This document shows, one piece after another, positions 14,184 to 22,934 of a stretch of 64,000 bases of DNA; the stretch's first letter is position 1; the number at the start of each line of letters is the position of its first letter. The notes beneath the pieces were generated by a model. It made no database searches and was not told the DNA's origin. It saw only the letters and a program-made list of their open reading frames with translations. Made by a program: the position numbers and the translations under genes. Location: positions 16,075 through 80,074 of the forward strand of contig CAYQQR010000014.1 of NCBI GenBank assembly GCA_964420035.1. The letters are read 5' to 3'. The stretch comes from CAYQQR01 sp964420035. GTDB taxonomy: Bacteria; Bacteroidota; Bacteroidia; Bacteroidales; SM23-62.

Positions 14184-16988
14184 ATGAAAAAATTTTGTCT
14201 GTGCTTATTCCTGGCAGCCTTATTGTTCCCTTATTTACTGAAAGCCCAGGGTCCCGTACTTTCTGAATCCATTCCTTTGGATCAGGAGGTCAGCTATGGA
14301 CAATTAGAAAATGGGCTGACTTATTATATCCGGGAAAATACCAAGCCCGAGAACAGGGCGCAATTGTGGCTGGTGGTTAATGCCGGTTCAATTCTGGAAA
14401 ATGAAAATCAAAGAGGGCTGGCGCATTTCCTTGAACATATGGCTTTTAACGGAACCGAGAATTTTGAAAAGCAGGAACTTATCAATTACCTGGAGTCCAT
14501 TGGCATGAAATTCGGTCCGGAGATCAATGCCTACACCAGTTTTGATGAGACGGTATATATGCTCCAGGTACCTACCGACAGTTTTCCGGTTATGAATACA
14601 GCTTTTCAAATACTGGAAGACTGGGCCCATGCCCTGAGCCTCGACCCTGAGGAGGTTGATAAGGAACGGGGGGTGGTGATCGAGGAATGGCGTTTGGGAA
14701 GAGGGGCCAACATGCGCATGCTGGATGAGCAATTACCTGTACTTTTCAAGGATTCAAGGTATGCCGAGCGTTTGCCTATTGGGAAAAAGGAAATTCTTGA
14801 GAATTTTGATCGCGATGTTCTGAAATCTTTTTATGAGGATTGGTACCGACCGGATCTGATGGCCGTCATTGCCGTGGGGGATTTTGATGAGCAATACATC
14901 GAAGCCAAGATCAAGGAACAATTTGGAAAACTTAAAAATCCTGAAGATCCGAGAAAGCGTATCGAGTACCCGGTACCCGGTCATGAGGAAACTCTTTTTG
15001 CCCTGGCAACCGACCCTGAAGCGACCAATACCATTATATCAATTTATTTCAAATCAGAAACCGACGAAACAAACAGTGTGGAAGATTACCGCAGGCTCTT
15101 AATGGAACGTTTGTTCACCCGCATGATCAATAGCCGCTTATATGAACTGCTTATACAACCCGATCCGCCCTTCCTGTTTGGCTTTATGACTTCCGGTAAC
15201 TTTGTGCGTACCGTAAAAACCTATTCCATCAATGCCGGTGTTAAAGGAGACAAAATTCTATCCGGACTGGAAGCGGTTATGAAAGAAGTGATACGGGTCA
15301 GACAACATGGATTTACGGAAACAGAGCTGGCCAGGATAAAAACAGAGATGCTCCGGGATTTGCAAAATGCTTATGAAGAACGTGATAAAACCAGGTCGGC
15401 CAACTTCGCCAGGGAATACCGGGATCATTTCCTTGAGCAGGAACCGGCACCGGGTATAGCCTATGAATTTGAAACGGTCCGGCAGTTGCTCCCCGGGATC
15501 CGGCTCGAAGAGGTGAATGTCCTGGTGGATCGCTGGCTGACAGAAAACAACCGGGTTGTCGTGCTCAGTGCCCCGGAAAAGGAGGACCTGGAAATCCCCG
15601 GCGAGGAAGAAATGCTGGCTGTACTTCATGAGGTTCAACAAAAGGATATTGAACCCTATACCGACGAGCTTACGGACGAACCCCTGGTGGCATCCATTCC
15701 CGAACCTGCCGGGATCACTGCTGAGAATTATGATCCTGAACTGGATCTAACCATCCTGGAGCTTTCCAACGGGGTTAAAGTGTGGTTGAAGCCCACTGAT
15801 TTCAAGAATGATGAGGTTGTTTTCACCGCATTCAGTCCGGGAGGTACTTCGTTAATGCCCGATACAGGGTTTGTCTCTGCCCGCGTTGCCGCCGATATTG
15901 TTTATCAGGCCGGTGCCGGTGCCTTCGATCAGAATGCCCTGAATAAAAAGCTTACCGGTAAGGTCGTGACGGTTTTCCCATACATAAGCAACCTTACCGA
16001 GGGTTTTACGGGAAATGCATCCATTCAGGATATGGAAACCATGTTCCAGTTAATTTATCTGTATATGACTGCTCCCAGGAAGGATCCGGCAGCCTTTTCC
16101 AGTTATCAAAACAGACTGAAAGGATTTATTGAAAACAGAAATGCCAACCCCGAACAAGCTTTTTACGATACGCTTATGGTCACACTGGCCCGCTACCATG
16201 CCAGGAGAAAACCATGGGATACCGCTGTACTGGATGAAATGCACCTGTCGACAGCCTATTCTTTCTATACCGATCGATTCGCTGATGCCGGTGATTTTAC
16301 TTTCATTTTTGTAGGCAGCTTTAACATGGAAGAAATAAAGTCGCTTGTTAAGACCTACCTGGGTAGATTGCCATCCATTCACCGCCAGGAAAGCTGGAAG
16401 GACCATAACATCAGGCCCCCGGAAGGGGTGGTTGAAAAACAGGTATATAAAGGCATTGAACAAAAGAGCCAGGTTCGGATGGTTTTTCATGGCGACCTGA
16501 CCTACGGCCGGCACCAACGTTATGCCCTAAATTCGCTGGCTAGTGTCTTGAGGATAAGGCTCCGGGAAGTGATCCGGGAAGACCAGGGCGGGACCTACGG
16601 GGTGGGGGTCAGTGCCTCGGCCAGCAAATACCCCAGGGAGACCTGCCGCCTGAATATTTCTTTCGGCTGTGATCCGGAACGGGTGGAAGAACTAAGCGGA
16701 ATGGTTTTCAGCGTTCTGGATACTATCCGGAAGTTCGGGGCGGAAGAAAAATACATCAAAAAAGTCACAGAAGCGCAGAAACGCAGTTATGAGACCCAAT
16801 TGAAGGAAAACGCCTTCTGGTTGAACTCACTGGAGCAGTATGCTTTCACCTCGAGGGATCCCAAATTGATATTGCAGTATCTTGAACTTGTCGATAGCCT
16901 GGATAAAAAATTGATCCAGCAAGCCGCCCAAAACTATATCGATTTCAACAACTATGTCAAAGTAGTCCTGTATCCGGTAAAGGAATAA
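14184..16988 (+). CDS. M16 family zinc metalloprotease, exported
   Basis: A 934-residue pitrilysin-family protein with a signal peptide (MKKFCLCLFLAALLFPYLLK, cleavage near AQ at 21-22). The inverted zinc motif HFLEH is at 81-85, with the distal glutamate expected near Glu161 (DKERGVVIEEWRLG). The protein contains the usual two halves: active N-terminal M16 domains, then a second M16_C-like half from about residue 510 (LDLTILELSNGVKVWLK) that lacks the HxxEH motif. Single-chain PqqL-like enzymes of this size act in the periplasm on peptides. The long open frame starts 17 codons earlier but that part lacks signal-peptide character and contains the -7 box. Confidence 0.92.
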   Translation: MKKFCLCLFLAALLFPYLLKAQGPVLSESIPLDQEVSYGQLENGLTYYIRENTKPENRAQLWLVVNAGSILENENQRGLAHFLEHMAFNGTENFEKQELINYLESIGMKFGPEINAYTSFDETVYMLQVPTDSFPVMNTAFQILEDWAHALSLDPEEVDKERGVVIEEWRLGRGANMRMLDEQLPVLFKDSRYAERLPIGKKEILENFDRDVLKSFYEDWYRPDLMAVIAVGDFDEQYIEAKIKEQFGKLKNPEDPRKRIEYPVPGHEETLFALATDPEATNTIISIYFKSETDETNSVEDYRRLLMERLFTRMINSRLYELLIQPDPPFLFGFMTSGNFVRTVKTYSINAGVKGDKILSGLEAVMKEVIRVRQHGFTETELARIKTEMLRDLQNAYEERDKTRSANFAREYRDHFLEQEPAPGIAYEFETVRQLLPGIRLEEVNVLVDRWLTENNRVVVLSAPEKEDLEIPGEEEMLAVLHEVQQKDIEPYTDELTDEPLVASIPEPAGITAENYDPELDLTILELSNGVKVWLKPTDFKNDEVVFTAFSPGGTSLMPDTGFVSARVAADIVYQAGAGAFDQNALNKKLTGKVVTVFPYISNLTEGFTGNASIQDMETMFQLIYLYMTAPRKDPAAFSSYQNRLKGFIENRNANPEQAFYDTLMVTLARYHARRKPWDTAVLDEMHLSTAYSFYTDRFADAGDFTFIFVGSFNMEEIKSLVKTYLGRLPSIHRQESWKDHNIRPPEGVVEKQVYKGIEQKSQVRMVFHGDLTYGRHQRYALNSLASVLRIRLREVIREDQGGTYGVGVSASASKYPRETCRLNISFGCDPERVEELSGMVFSVLDTIRKFGAEEKYIKKVTEAQKRSYETQLKENAFWLNSLEQYAFTSRDPKLILQYLELVDSLDKKLIQQAAQNYIDFNNYVKVVLYPVKE

Positions 16989-17157
16989 GGTACGCGTTTC
17001 GGGTTAGGTGTTACAAACAGTATCTCGCGATACATAACATTTTTCCAATAATTCGAAATCCGCAATATTCATTTATATTCATTTTAAATTTCAACTGCCC
17101 GGACATGGTTTACGTATGATAGCATTAACTTAGCAATCAAGCCTCAAGTCTTTCGTC

Positions 17158-18678
17158 GTGAAAAAAACCGGTTCTGTTGTACATGTATTGTTGAGGATTG
17201 TTGTAGGCTGGCATTTGTTTTATGAAGGTCTGGTGAAACTTTTCCAGGCTGAATGGAGTGCCGGGAGTTACCTGGAAGGATCCTATGGATTTCTTTCGGA
17301 TTTCTTCCACACCCTGGCCCGGGACCCCGTGTTGATATCCATTGTGGATTTTCTGAATATCTGGGGACTGATATTGATCGGTACGGCCCTAATGCTTGGA
17401 ATGTTGATCCGTGTCGCGTCCCTGGCAGGAATACTGCTCTTGCTGACCTACTATTTTGCCTATCCGCCCTTTGGCACGTACAGTCAGCTGATCACCCTGC
17501 AAGGTCATTTCTGGATCGTCAACTGGCAATTGATCGAAGCGCTTTTACTTTTGCTTGTTTTCATCACCCGGCCTTCCGATTTCAGCATTCAGAATATACT
17601 GGTCGCATTCAGGAAGAAAAAAAAAGAGCAACAGCCGGTATCGGAGGAAATTGATAACATGAGCAGGAGAAGAGCATTGCTGAAGGGACTGGTTACCCTG
17701 CCTTTTTTTGGCGCAGTTGCCTATACTGCTTCGGCCCGGAATAAAGCAGGAAGCGTAGATGCCCTGGCCGGAGCCACGATTAAGGCGACAAGCTTCGATC
17801 TGGAGGATCTCGAGGGGATTTTACCGAATGGAAAAATCGGGGATCTGGAGATCAGCCGCCTGATACTGGGATGCAACCTGATCGGGGGCTGGGCCCATGC
17901 ACGCGATTTACTTTACGTGGGGAACCTTTTCCGTCAATACAATACCGAGGCAAAGATATTCGAAACCCTGCAACTGTGTGAAAAAGCAGGGATCAATACC
18001 TGCAATATGGTGACCAACTACTTTCCGGTTTTCAATAAGTATCGGAAATATACCGGTAGTGAAATGCAGACCATTTGCCAGGTCTACATAAAGCCTGAAG
18101 AAAAAGATCCGTTTTTGCAATTAAAGGAAGCACGGGATTTCGGGACCACCAGCATGTACATCCAGGGTGCCTGCAGCGACAGACTGGTTCAGGACAACAG
18201 GATGGATCTCCTGTGGGAAGGGGTGGAATTTATTCGCGGCCAGGGAATGTTGGGGGGTGTGGGAGCGCATTCCGTACAAGTACCTCTTCGATTGCACCGG
18301 GCCGGACTGAAGCCGGATTATTGTTTTAAGACCATGCACCATGACAAGTATTGGTCGGCCCATCCCAGGGAATACCGGGAGGAATTTTCCGTAGACCGGG
18401 AAAGGTACCTGGATCACAACAAATTCCACGATAACCTCTTCGATGTATTTCCCGAACAGACCGTTGAGGCCTTCAGGGAGATCGATGTACCGCTTTTTGG
18501 ATTTAAGGTGCTGGCTGCAGGCGCCATTCCCCCAGCGGAAGGATTTCGTTATGCTTTTGAAAAAGGCTCCGACTTTATTTGCGTTGGGATGTTCGACTTC
18601 CAGGTGGTGGAGAATGTGAATACTGCTATTGAGATCCTTAACGGTCCGCTTCCAAGGGAAAGGCCCTGGTATGCCTGA
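17158..18678 (+). CDS. DoxX membrane domain fused to a Tat-signal and aldo/keto-reductase-like domain
   Basis: A 506-residue protein from GTG 17158. Residues 1-150 are a DoxX domain with four membrane helices (LLRIVVGWHLFYEGLVKLFQ; GQ-like HFWIVNWQLIEALLLLLVFI). After a basic linker comes a twin-arginine-like segment, MSRRRALLKGLVTLPFFGAV at about 168-187. The remainder (about 215-506) looks like an aldo/keto-reductase TIM barrel: LGCNLIGGWAHARDL, KAGINTCNM, GVGAHSV, FGFKVLAAGAI. DoxX proteins are quinone/thiosulfate- or redox-linked. The fusion suggests a membrane-anchored redox enzyme exported in folded form. No catalytic AKR tetrad was confirmed by eye. The next gene overlaps its last 8 bases. 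Confidence 0.75.
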   Translation: MKKTGSVVHVLLRIVVGWHLFYEGLVKLFQAEWSAGSYLEGSYGFLSDFFHTLARDPVLISIVDFLNIWGLILIGTALMLGMLIRVASLAGILLLLTYYFAYPPFGTYSQLITLQGHFWIVNWQLIEALLLLLVFITRPSDFSIQNILVAFRKKKKEQQPVSEEIDNMSRRRALLKGLVTLPFFGAVAYTASARNKAGSVDALAGATIKATSFDLEDLEGILPNGKIGDLEISRLILGCNLIGGWAHARDLLYVGNLFRQYNTEAKIFETLQLCEKAGINTCNMVTNYFPVFNKYRKYTGSEMQTICQVYIKPEEKDPFLQLKEARDFGTTSMYIQGACSDRLVQDNRMDLLWEGVEFIRGQGMLGGVGAHSVQVPLRLHRAGLKPDYCFKTMHHDKYWSAHPREYREEFSVDRERYLDHNKFHDNLFDVFPEQTVEAFREIDVPLFGFKVLAAGAIPPAEGFRYAFEKGSDFICVGMFDFQVVENVNTAIEILNGPLPRERPWYA

Positions 18679-19849
18679 AACTGATTCAATAGAAAGATCA
18701 CTGCTCCGGGACCGTAACATCTATATCATTTTCATGGTCACCCTTTTCGCGATCATGGGGGTTTCCAGCATCACTCCTGCTTTTCCACGAATAGTAGATC
18801 ATTTCCAAATCAATTACACCCAGGTAGGTTTGCTCATAACCGTATTCACCCTACCCGGAATTATTTTTACCCCTTTCCTGGGCGTTTTTGCAGACCGGTA
18901 CGGGCGCAAAACTATATTGTTTCCTGCTTTGCTCTTGTTTGGACTGGCCGGAGGGGCCTGTTATTTCAGTCCGGATTTCAATACCCTGCTCCTCTTCAGG
19001 TTTCTTCAGGGAACCGGGGCCGCATCCCTGGGAGCCCTGAATCTGACCCTGTTGGGAGACCTGTATACCGGTCACAGGCGGACCACCGCGATGGGTTATA
19101 ATTCCAGTGTGCTGAGTGTTGGTACAGCCGGTTATCCGGCTATTGGCGGAGCCCTTGCCCTGGTCGGATGGAACTACCCGTTTCTGCTGCCCCTGCTGGG
19201 GGTACCCCTGGGGTTCATACTCCTTTTTGGCCTGAAGAATTCCAAGGTGAACAATCAACAGCATATAGGGGAGTATTTAAAGAATGCAGCAAAAAGTATG
19301 AGGAACACACGGATCATCGCCCTTTTTCTTCTGAATGTCCTCACTTTCATTGTTTTATACGGGGCCTTCCTCACCTTCCTGCCCAAATTGATGGAGGATC
19401 ACTTTGCATCGAGCAGTTTTGTGATCGGTCTGATCATGACAGGCTCTTCCATTTTTACGGCACTGACTTCTTTCCAGCTCGGACGACTGATACGATGGTT
19501 CGGAAGCAAAAGATTGCTGCTGATCAGTTATGGATTTTATGTTATATCCCTGGTTCTGATACCTTTCATGCCCGGACCGTGGTATCTATTGATACCCGCT
19601 GTTTTTTTCGGTATGGCCCAGGGAACGAACATACCGAATATCCAAAATTTACTGGTAAGCTTTGCGCCCATGCATTACCGGGCTGCCTTCATGTCTGTTA
19701 ACGGGATGATCCTGCGCTTGGGTCAAACCCTGGGACCCCTCCTGGCTGGGTTTTTCTTTATACTGGGAGGCATTGTTGGCGTTTTCTTCGGGGGGGCATT
19801 CGTGGTTCTCATCATGGTCATCGTAGTACTGACCACCCTGGAACATTAA
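18671..19849 (+). CDS. Major facilitator superfamily transporter
   Basis: A 392-residue protein with 12 predicted membrane helices. The MFS loop 2-3 signature is FADRYGRKTI, and the half-repeat in the second six helices is LGRLIRWFGSKRLLL. The N-terminus MPETDSIERSLLRDRNIYII is chosen because ATG 18671 overlaps the TGA of the DoxX fusion gene by 8 bases (coupled translation); an earlier in-frame ATG at 18629 lies well inside that gene. Substrate unknown; the family includes multidrug and metabolite exporters. Co-transcription with the DoxX fusion suggests a linked role. Confidence 0.9.
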   Translation: MPETDSIERSLLRDRNIYIIFMVTLFAIMGVSSITPAFPRIVDHFQINYTQVGLLITVFTLPGIIFTPFLGVFADRYGRKTILFPALLLFGLAGGACYFSPDFNTLLLFRFLQGTGAASLGALNLTLLGDLYTGHRRTTAMGYNSSVLSVGTAGYPAIGGALALVGWNYPFLLPLLGVPLGFILLFGLKNSKVNNQQHIGEYLKNAAKSMRNTRIIALFLLNVLTFIVLYGAFLTFLPKLMEDHFASSSFVIGLIMTGSSIFTALTSFQLGRLIRWFGSKRLLLISYGFYVISLVLIPFMPGPWYLLIPAVFFGMAQGTNIPNIQNLLVSFAPMHYRAAFMSVNGMILRLGQTLGPLLAGFFFILGGIVGVFFGGAFVVLIMVIVVLTTLEH

Positions 19850-19885
19850 ACACAGGATCAAGGAACAGATAATAGAGAACAGGGA

Positions 19886-19915
19886 ACAAAAATCCCGGCC
19901 GAAACGACCGGAACC
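19886..19915. terminator. Possible hairpin terminator between the MFS gene and tRNA-Asn
   Basis: CCGGCCG-AAA-CGACCGG forms a 7-bp stem with one mismatch and a three-base loop. It lies between the end of the MFS gene and the 3' end of the oppositely oriented tRNA-Asn, where a shared terminator would be useful. There is no T-run after it on either strand, so it may instead be another member of the short-loop hairpin family seen elsewhere in the window. Confidence 0.3.
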
Positions 19916-19923
19916 GTAGTTTG

Positions 19924-19997
19924 CTCCCCAGGAAGGACTCGAACCTTCGACCCACGGATTAACAGTCCGTTGCTCTAACCAACTGAGCTACTGAGGA
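19924..19997 (-). tRNA. tRNA-Asn (anticodon GUU)
   Basis: On the minus strand the gene starts TCCTCAGTAGCTCAGTTGG. Acceptor stem TCCTCAG/CTGGGGA, anticodon stem ACGGA/TCCGT with loop CTGTTAA (anticodon GTT), T-arm GAAGG-TTCGAGT-CCTTC and discriminator G. CCA is not encoded. A partial copy of its 5' half lies just upstream at 20032-20156. Confidence 0.96.
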
Positions 19998-20031
19998 ATA
20001 AATACGTCAGCAAATCAATACTTTTTTTCCA

Positions 20032-20156
20032 AACAGTCCGTTGCTCTAATCCCGAAAAACACAGAATCTTCGATTCTGAATGTTTTTCGAGGATACTCGA
20101 TTTTCTAGGCAAATCTGCAGATTTGCAGAAAATCGGGACCAACTGAGCTACTGAGG
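20032..20156 (-). pseudogene. Partial tRNA-Asn copy split by an insertion
   Basis: Two segments match the 5' half of the intact tRNA-Asn exactly: 20139-20156 (acceptor 5' strand through the D-arm, complement of CCAACTGAGCTACTGAGG) and 20032-20049 (rest of the D-arm to the anticodon loop, complement of AACAGTCCGTTGCTCTAA). Between them are 89 foreign bases (20050-20138). The copy stops at the anticodon loop and has no T-arm or acceptor 3' strand, so it cannot make a tRNA. It stands 35 bases upstream of the functional gene. Confidence 0.85.
20050..20138. mobile_element. 89-bp double-hairpin insert in the tRNA-Asn copy
   Basis: Two hairpins of matching design. Hairpin 1 (20053-20089): outer stem CGAAAAACA/TGTTTTTCG (9 bp), an AA bulge on the 3' side, inner stem CAGAATC/GATTCTG (7 bp), loop TTC. 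Hairpin 2 (20098-20135): outer stem CGATTTTCT/AGAAAATCG (9 bp), an AG bulge on the 5' side, inner stem GCAAATC/GATTTGC with loop TGCA. They are joined by eight bases (AGGATACT), and the whole is bounded by TCCCGA and TCGGGA. No target duplication is seen. A paired, bulged hairpin unit with bulges on opposite arms resembles a BIME/REPIN (two inverted REP elements); this is inference. Confidence 0.6.
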
Positions 20157-20452
20157 GAAAATGTTAAAAAACGAGGTTTTTACACTCGAAAGCCCCCATT
20201 AAAATTGCCCTGCGAAAATAATAGGATTTGAGTAAATAAACAATATCTTTAAGATTTATTTGAATTACGCGAGCGCGTTCCCCGTAGCTTTGCCGCGGGG
20301 TAAGCGAGCACCATTAAAATAAACAATGAATCGATGATTGGCTCCGCCGAGCTAAAAGTTTATCGCGGCTTGCCGCGAGGAGAGTCAATTCAGTTTAAGC
20401 ACCAAATACCGGTCTTTCGGAACGTTTATCCTTCAAAAAATCTTTTTTGGAC
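20157..20452. other. Non-coding stretch upstream of the PfkB kinase gene
   Basis: About 300 bases without a gene. It holds the GC-rich hairpins listed at 20278-20378. I find no clear TAnnTTTG box in front of the kinase; TATCCTTC (20428-20435) is a two-mismatch candidate. The first 110 bases are AT-rich with no signal I recognise. Confidence 0.5.
20278..20378. repeat. GC-rich hairpin cluster related to the one near 9520
   Basis: Three stems: CCCCGTAGC-TTT-GCCGCGGGG (20280-20300, 9 bp with one mismatch and one G-T pair), GCTC-CGCC-GAGC (20341-20352) and TCGCGGC-TT-GCCGCGA (20363-20378, 7 bp). The first and third share the GCGGC/GCCGC core of the hairpin at 9518-9542. The pattern suggests a dispersed palindromic repeat family. 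Confidence 0.55.
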
Positions 20453-21442
20453 ATGGCCAAGGTACTTGGAATCGGAAATGCCCTGGTAGACATCATCATT
20501 CAATTGGAAAGTGACGAGATGTTAAAGGAGCATGCGCTTGAGAAAGCGTCCATGCAGCTGGTTACACTGGAATTATCTTCACAATTGCTGGTAAGAACCC
20601 TTGGATTAAAGCGGAGCAAGGCAACAGGAGGTTCTGCGGCAAACACCATTCACGGTCTGGCCCGTTTGGGTATTGATACCGGCTTTATCGGTAAGATTGG
20701 AAAGGACGAACTGGGTGATTTTTTCAGGAAAGACATGAAAAGCAAGGGGATAAAACCCTATTTGTTCTACAGTATGGAAGAAACGGGAAGAGCGGTCACT
20801 TTGGTGAGCCCCGACTCGGAACGTACCTTTGGCACTTACCTGGGAGCAGCCATTGAGCTGGCTTCCGAGGATCTGGATCAGGATCTTTTCAAAAATTATG
20901 ATTTCATGCATCTTGAAGGTTACCTGGTTCAAAATACCGGGTTGTTGCATAAAGCCCTCCGTCTGGCCAAACACAGTGATCTCCGGATATCATTGGACCT
21001 TGCTTCCTATAACATCGTTGCTGCCAACGTGTCCATCCTCAAGGAGGTTCTTACCGATTATGTGGATGTAGTCTTTGCCAATGAGGATGAAGCAAAAGCC
21101 TTAACCGGTAAAGAACCCGAAGAGGCCCTGGCTGAACTCAATAAGCTGACGGATATCGCGGTGGTTAAGCTGGGGTCGCAAGGCTCGCTGGTTATGCAGG
21201 ACGATAAGCTGATGGGTATTGATCCTATAAGAGTGGAAGCCCTGGACACGACAGGTGCCGGTGATCTTTATGCATCCGGGTTCATCTTTGGCCTTCTGAA
21301 AGACTTGCCCCTTGAAAGCTGTGGACGAATCGGCTCCATTCTGGGAGGGAAGATAATAGAAGTTATGGGTGCCAAGATGGATGATGAACACTGGGAGGAT
21401 GCAATACAATTGATCAAAGAATCGACCTATCCGAGGTTTTAA
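20453..21442 (+). CDS. PfkB family carbohydrate/adenosine kinase
   Basis: A 329-residue ribokinase-fold protein. GNALVDIIIQLES at the N-terminus and the glycine-rich ATGGSAANTIHGLARLG identify the sugar/nucleoside kinase substrate region; DTTGAGDLYASG from about residue 265 is the PfkB signature 2 with the catalytic aspartate and anion hole. The NALVD start and overall length fit the bacterial adenosine-kinase-like subgroup, but ribokinase or fructokinase specificity cannot be excluded. ATG 20453 is preferred over a TTG two codons upstream. Monocistronic, convergent with the deoxynucleoside kinase gene. Confidence 0.88.
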   Translation: MAKVLGIGNALVDIIIQLESDEMLKEHALEKASMQLVTLELSSQLLVRTLGLKRSKATGGSAANTIHGLARLGIDTGFIGKIGKDELGDFFRKDMKSKGIKPYLFYSMEETGRAVTLVSPDSERTFGTYLGAAIELASEDLDQDLFKNYDFMHLEGYLVQNTGLLHKALRLAKHSDLRISLDLASYNIVAANVSILKEVLTDYVDVVFANEDEAKALTGKEPEEALAELNKLTDIAVVKLGSQGSLVMQDDKLMGIDPIRVEALDTTGAGDLYASGFIFGLLKDLPLESCGRIGSILGGKIIEVMGAKMDDEHWEDAIQLIKESTYPRF

Positions 21443-21465
21443 AATTCCTGATACTTTCAGGATTT
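21443..21465. terminator. Possible bidirectional terminator
   Basis: TCCTGA-TACTT-TCAGGA forms a 6-bp stem, flanked by AAAA on the left and ATTT on the right, between the convergent pfkB-type and deoxynucleoside kinase genes. It overlaps the last codons of the latter. Short, hence moderate confidence. Confidence 0.4.
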
Positions 21466-22077
21466 GAACAACCCGTGTAATTCCGCGTTGATCTTATCGA
21501 TCACCTGGCTCAGGTGTTCTGAGTTCACCGGGAAATCATAGTTGTCGGCGTCTATGATCAACAACTTCCCGAGGTTATAGGATTCAACCCAGGCTTCATA
21601 TCTTTCGTTGAGCCTTTTCAGGTAATCCAGGCGGATGGATGATTCATATTTCCTGCCCCTTTGTTGAATCTGTTCCACCAGGGTCGGGATGCTTGCGCGC
21701 AAATAAATGATCAGGTCCGGGGGATCGATCAGAGAGGAGGTCATTTGGAAGAGGGTGAAATAATTCTCGAAGTCGCGTGTTGACATCAGTCCCATGGAAT
21801 GGAGGTTTGGGGCGAATATATAGGCGTCTTCATAGATGGTACGATCCTGGATAACGTCTTTTTCCTGTTTACGGATGTCCAGTATGTTATTAAAGCGCGT
21901 ATTGAGAAAATATATCTGCAGGTTGAATGCCCATCGCTGCATATCCTGGTAAAAATCGTTGAGATAAGGATTGTCTTCTACATCTTCATAATTGGGTTCC
22001 CATCCGTAATGCTTGGCGAGTAATCCGGTGAGCGTTGTTTTTCCGGAACCGATGTTTCCTGCGATGGCAATATGCAT
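21457..22077 (-). CDS. Deoxynucleoside kinase
   Basis: A 206-residue P-loop kinase. The Walker A motif is GNIGSGKTT at residues 7-15; DRTIYEDAYIFAPNL holds the DRS-like motif of the deoxyadenosine/deoxyguanosine kinase family, and the lid arginines are in RGRKYESSIRLDYL. It phosphorylates deoxynucleosides (probably dA or dG) in the salvage of DNA precursors. It follows the 261-residue hypothetical gene on the same strand after 66 bases, which contain a small CCCG/CGGG stem (22128-22141). Confidence 0.92.
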   Translation of the reverse strand: MHIAIAGNIGSGKTTLTGLLAKHYGWEPNYEDVEDNPYLNDFYQDMQRWAFNLQIYFLNTRFNNILDIRKQEKDVIQDRTIYEDAYIFAPNLHSMGLMSTRDFENYFTLFQMTSSLIDPPDLIIYLRASIPTLVEQIQQRGRKYESSIRLDYLKRLNERYEAWVESYNLGKLLIIDADNYDFPVNSEHLSQVIDKINAELHGLFKS

Positions 22078-22143
22078 TATCCGAATATTTTTTTAAATGA
22101 TTACGAATGTACAAAAATTAATGAAACCCGATGAACCGGGAAC

Positions 22144-22929
22144 TTACTCAGACCGGTACAGGATGATCTCCCTTTCGGAACCCACAAAATAAACATCTCC
22201 CTGAACCTGGCAGGAATATATTGAATCAACCGGGGGAATGGTCTCTATCCGCGTTTGATAGTTGGACAGGTTCATTGTATTTAGCTTGCTTCCATTGAAT
22301 TGAATTATTTGCTTTTCCGTGACCTGGAATATCCGGTCCCGGAGGTCGAAGGGAAGGGTCAGATTATAGGTGCCAAAACGGTCAAATACAAGAATACCTT
22401 TTTCCAGATCACCCAGGTATAAATTCTGATTTCTTTCGCACATCATAAGCTGTGATCCTTTGCGGCCCATGAGTTGGGTCAGGACCATACTTTCATGTCT
22501 GCGATTCAGGTTGGCATCAAAATACACGATCTTGTCCGAAAGATCATCCAGCACCCAGAAGCCGCCCTGCTCGGAAGTACAGATTGCTCCCACGTCAAAT
22601 ATGCCCAGGTCATCAAGATTCAGGGGTGCCCCCAGGGGCGAAAGAAAATTATCAAGGAAAACCAGCTGATTGAAATCGGGATAAAAAACCAGTATTTTCA
22701 AAGGATTGGAAACATCTATGTAACCGGGCCTCCCCAAAAGATCGTTGCTGTAAACTCCGACCTTTTCCAATTCCTTATTCAATTTAACGACCTGGTTATG
22801 GTCAAGCAGGTAAAGATTTCTCAGATGGTCGGTGTAGAAATGTCTTCCGGAGAATCCAAGACGTTCAAGTTCGGTAAAACCGGGCTGTAAAATGGCAAGC
22901 CATAATATGAGCATTATTTTAATGAGCAA
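22144..22929 (-). CDS. Hypothetical exported protein, beta-propeller-like
   Basis: A 261-residue protein with a short hydrophobic N-terminus (MLIKIMLILWLAILQPG). The body has repeated strand-turn-strand units such as LRNLYLLDHNQVVKLNKEL, GGFWVLDDLSDKIVYFDANL, NQNLYLGDLEKGILVFDRFG and GDVYFVGSEREIILY, the look of a WD/NHL-type propeller with about five or six blades. No family name is recognised. It begins five bases after the GH3 gene and is presumably co-transcribed with it. Probably an envelope protein. Confidence 0.6.
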   Translation of the reverse strand: MLIKIMLILWLAILQPGFTELERLGFSGRHFYTDHLRNLYLLDHNQVVKLNKELEKVGVYSNDLLGRPGYIDVSNPLKILVFYPDFNQLVFLDNFLSPLGAPLNLDDLGIFDVGAICTSEQGGFWVLDDLSDKIVYFDANLNRRHESMVLTQLMGRKGSQLMMCERNQNLYLGDLEKGILVFDRFGTYNLTLPFDLRDRIFQVTEKQIIQFNGSKLNTMNLSNYQTRIETIPPVDSIYSCQVQGDVYFVGSEREIILYRSE

Positions 22930-22934
22930 GGCAG

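Noticed and set aside
17022..17037. GTATC-TCGC-GATAC palindrome before the DoxX fusion gene as operator
   Set aside because: The stem is only five base pairs, there is no regulator nearby and no second copy.
20032..20156. A functional second tRNA-Asn with an intron
   Set aside because: The copy ends in the anticodon loop, lacks the T-arm and acceptor 3' strand, and the insert is in the D-arm, where no bacterial intron is known.
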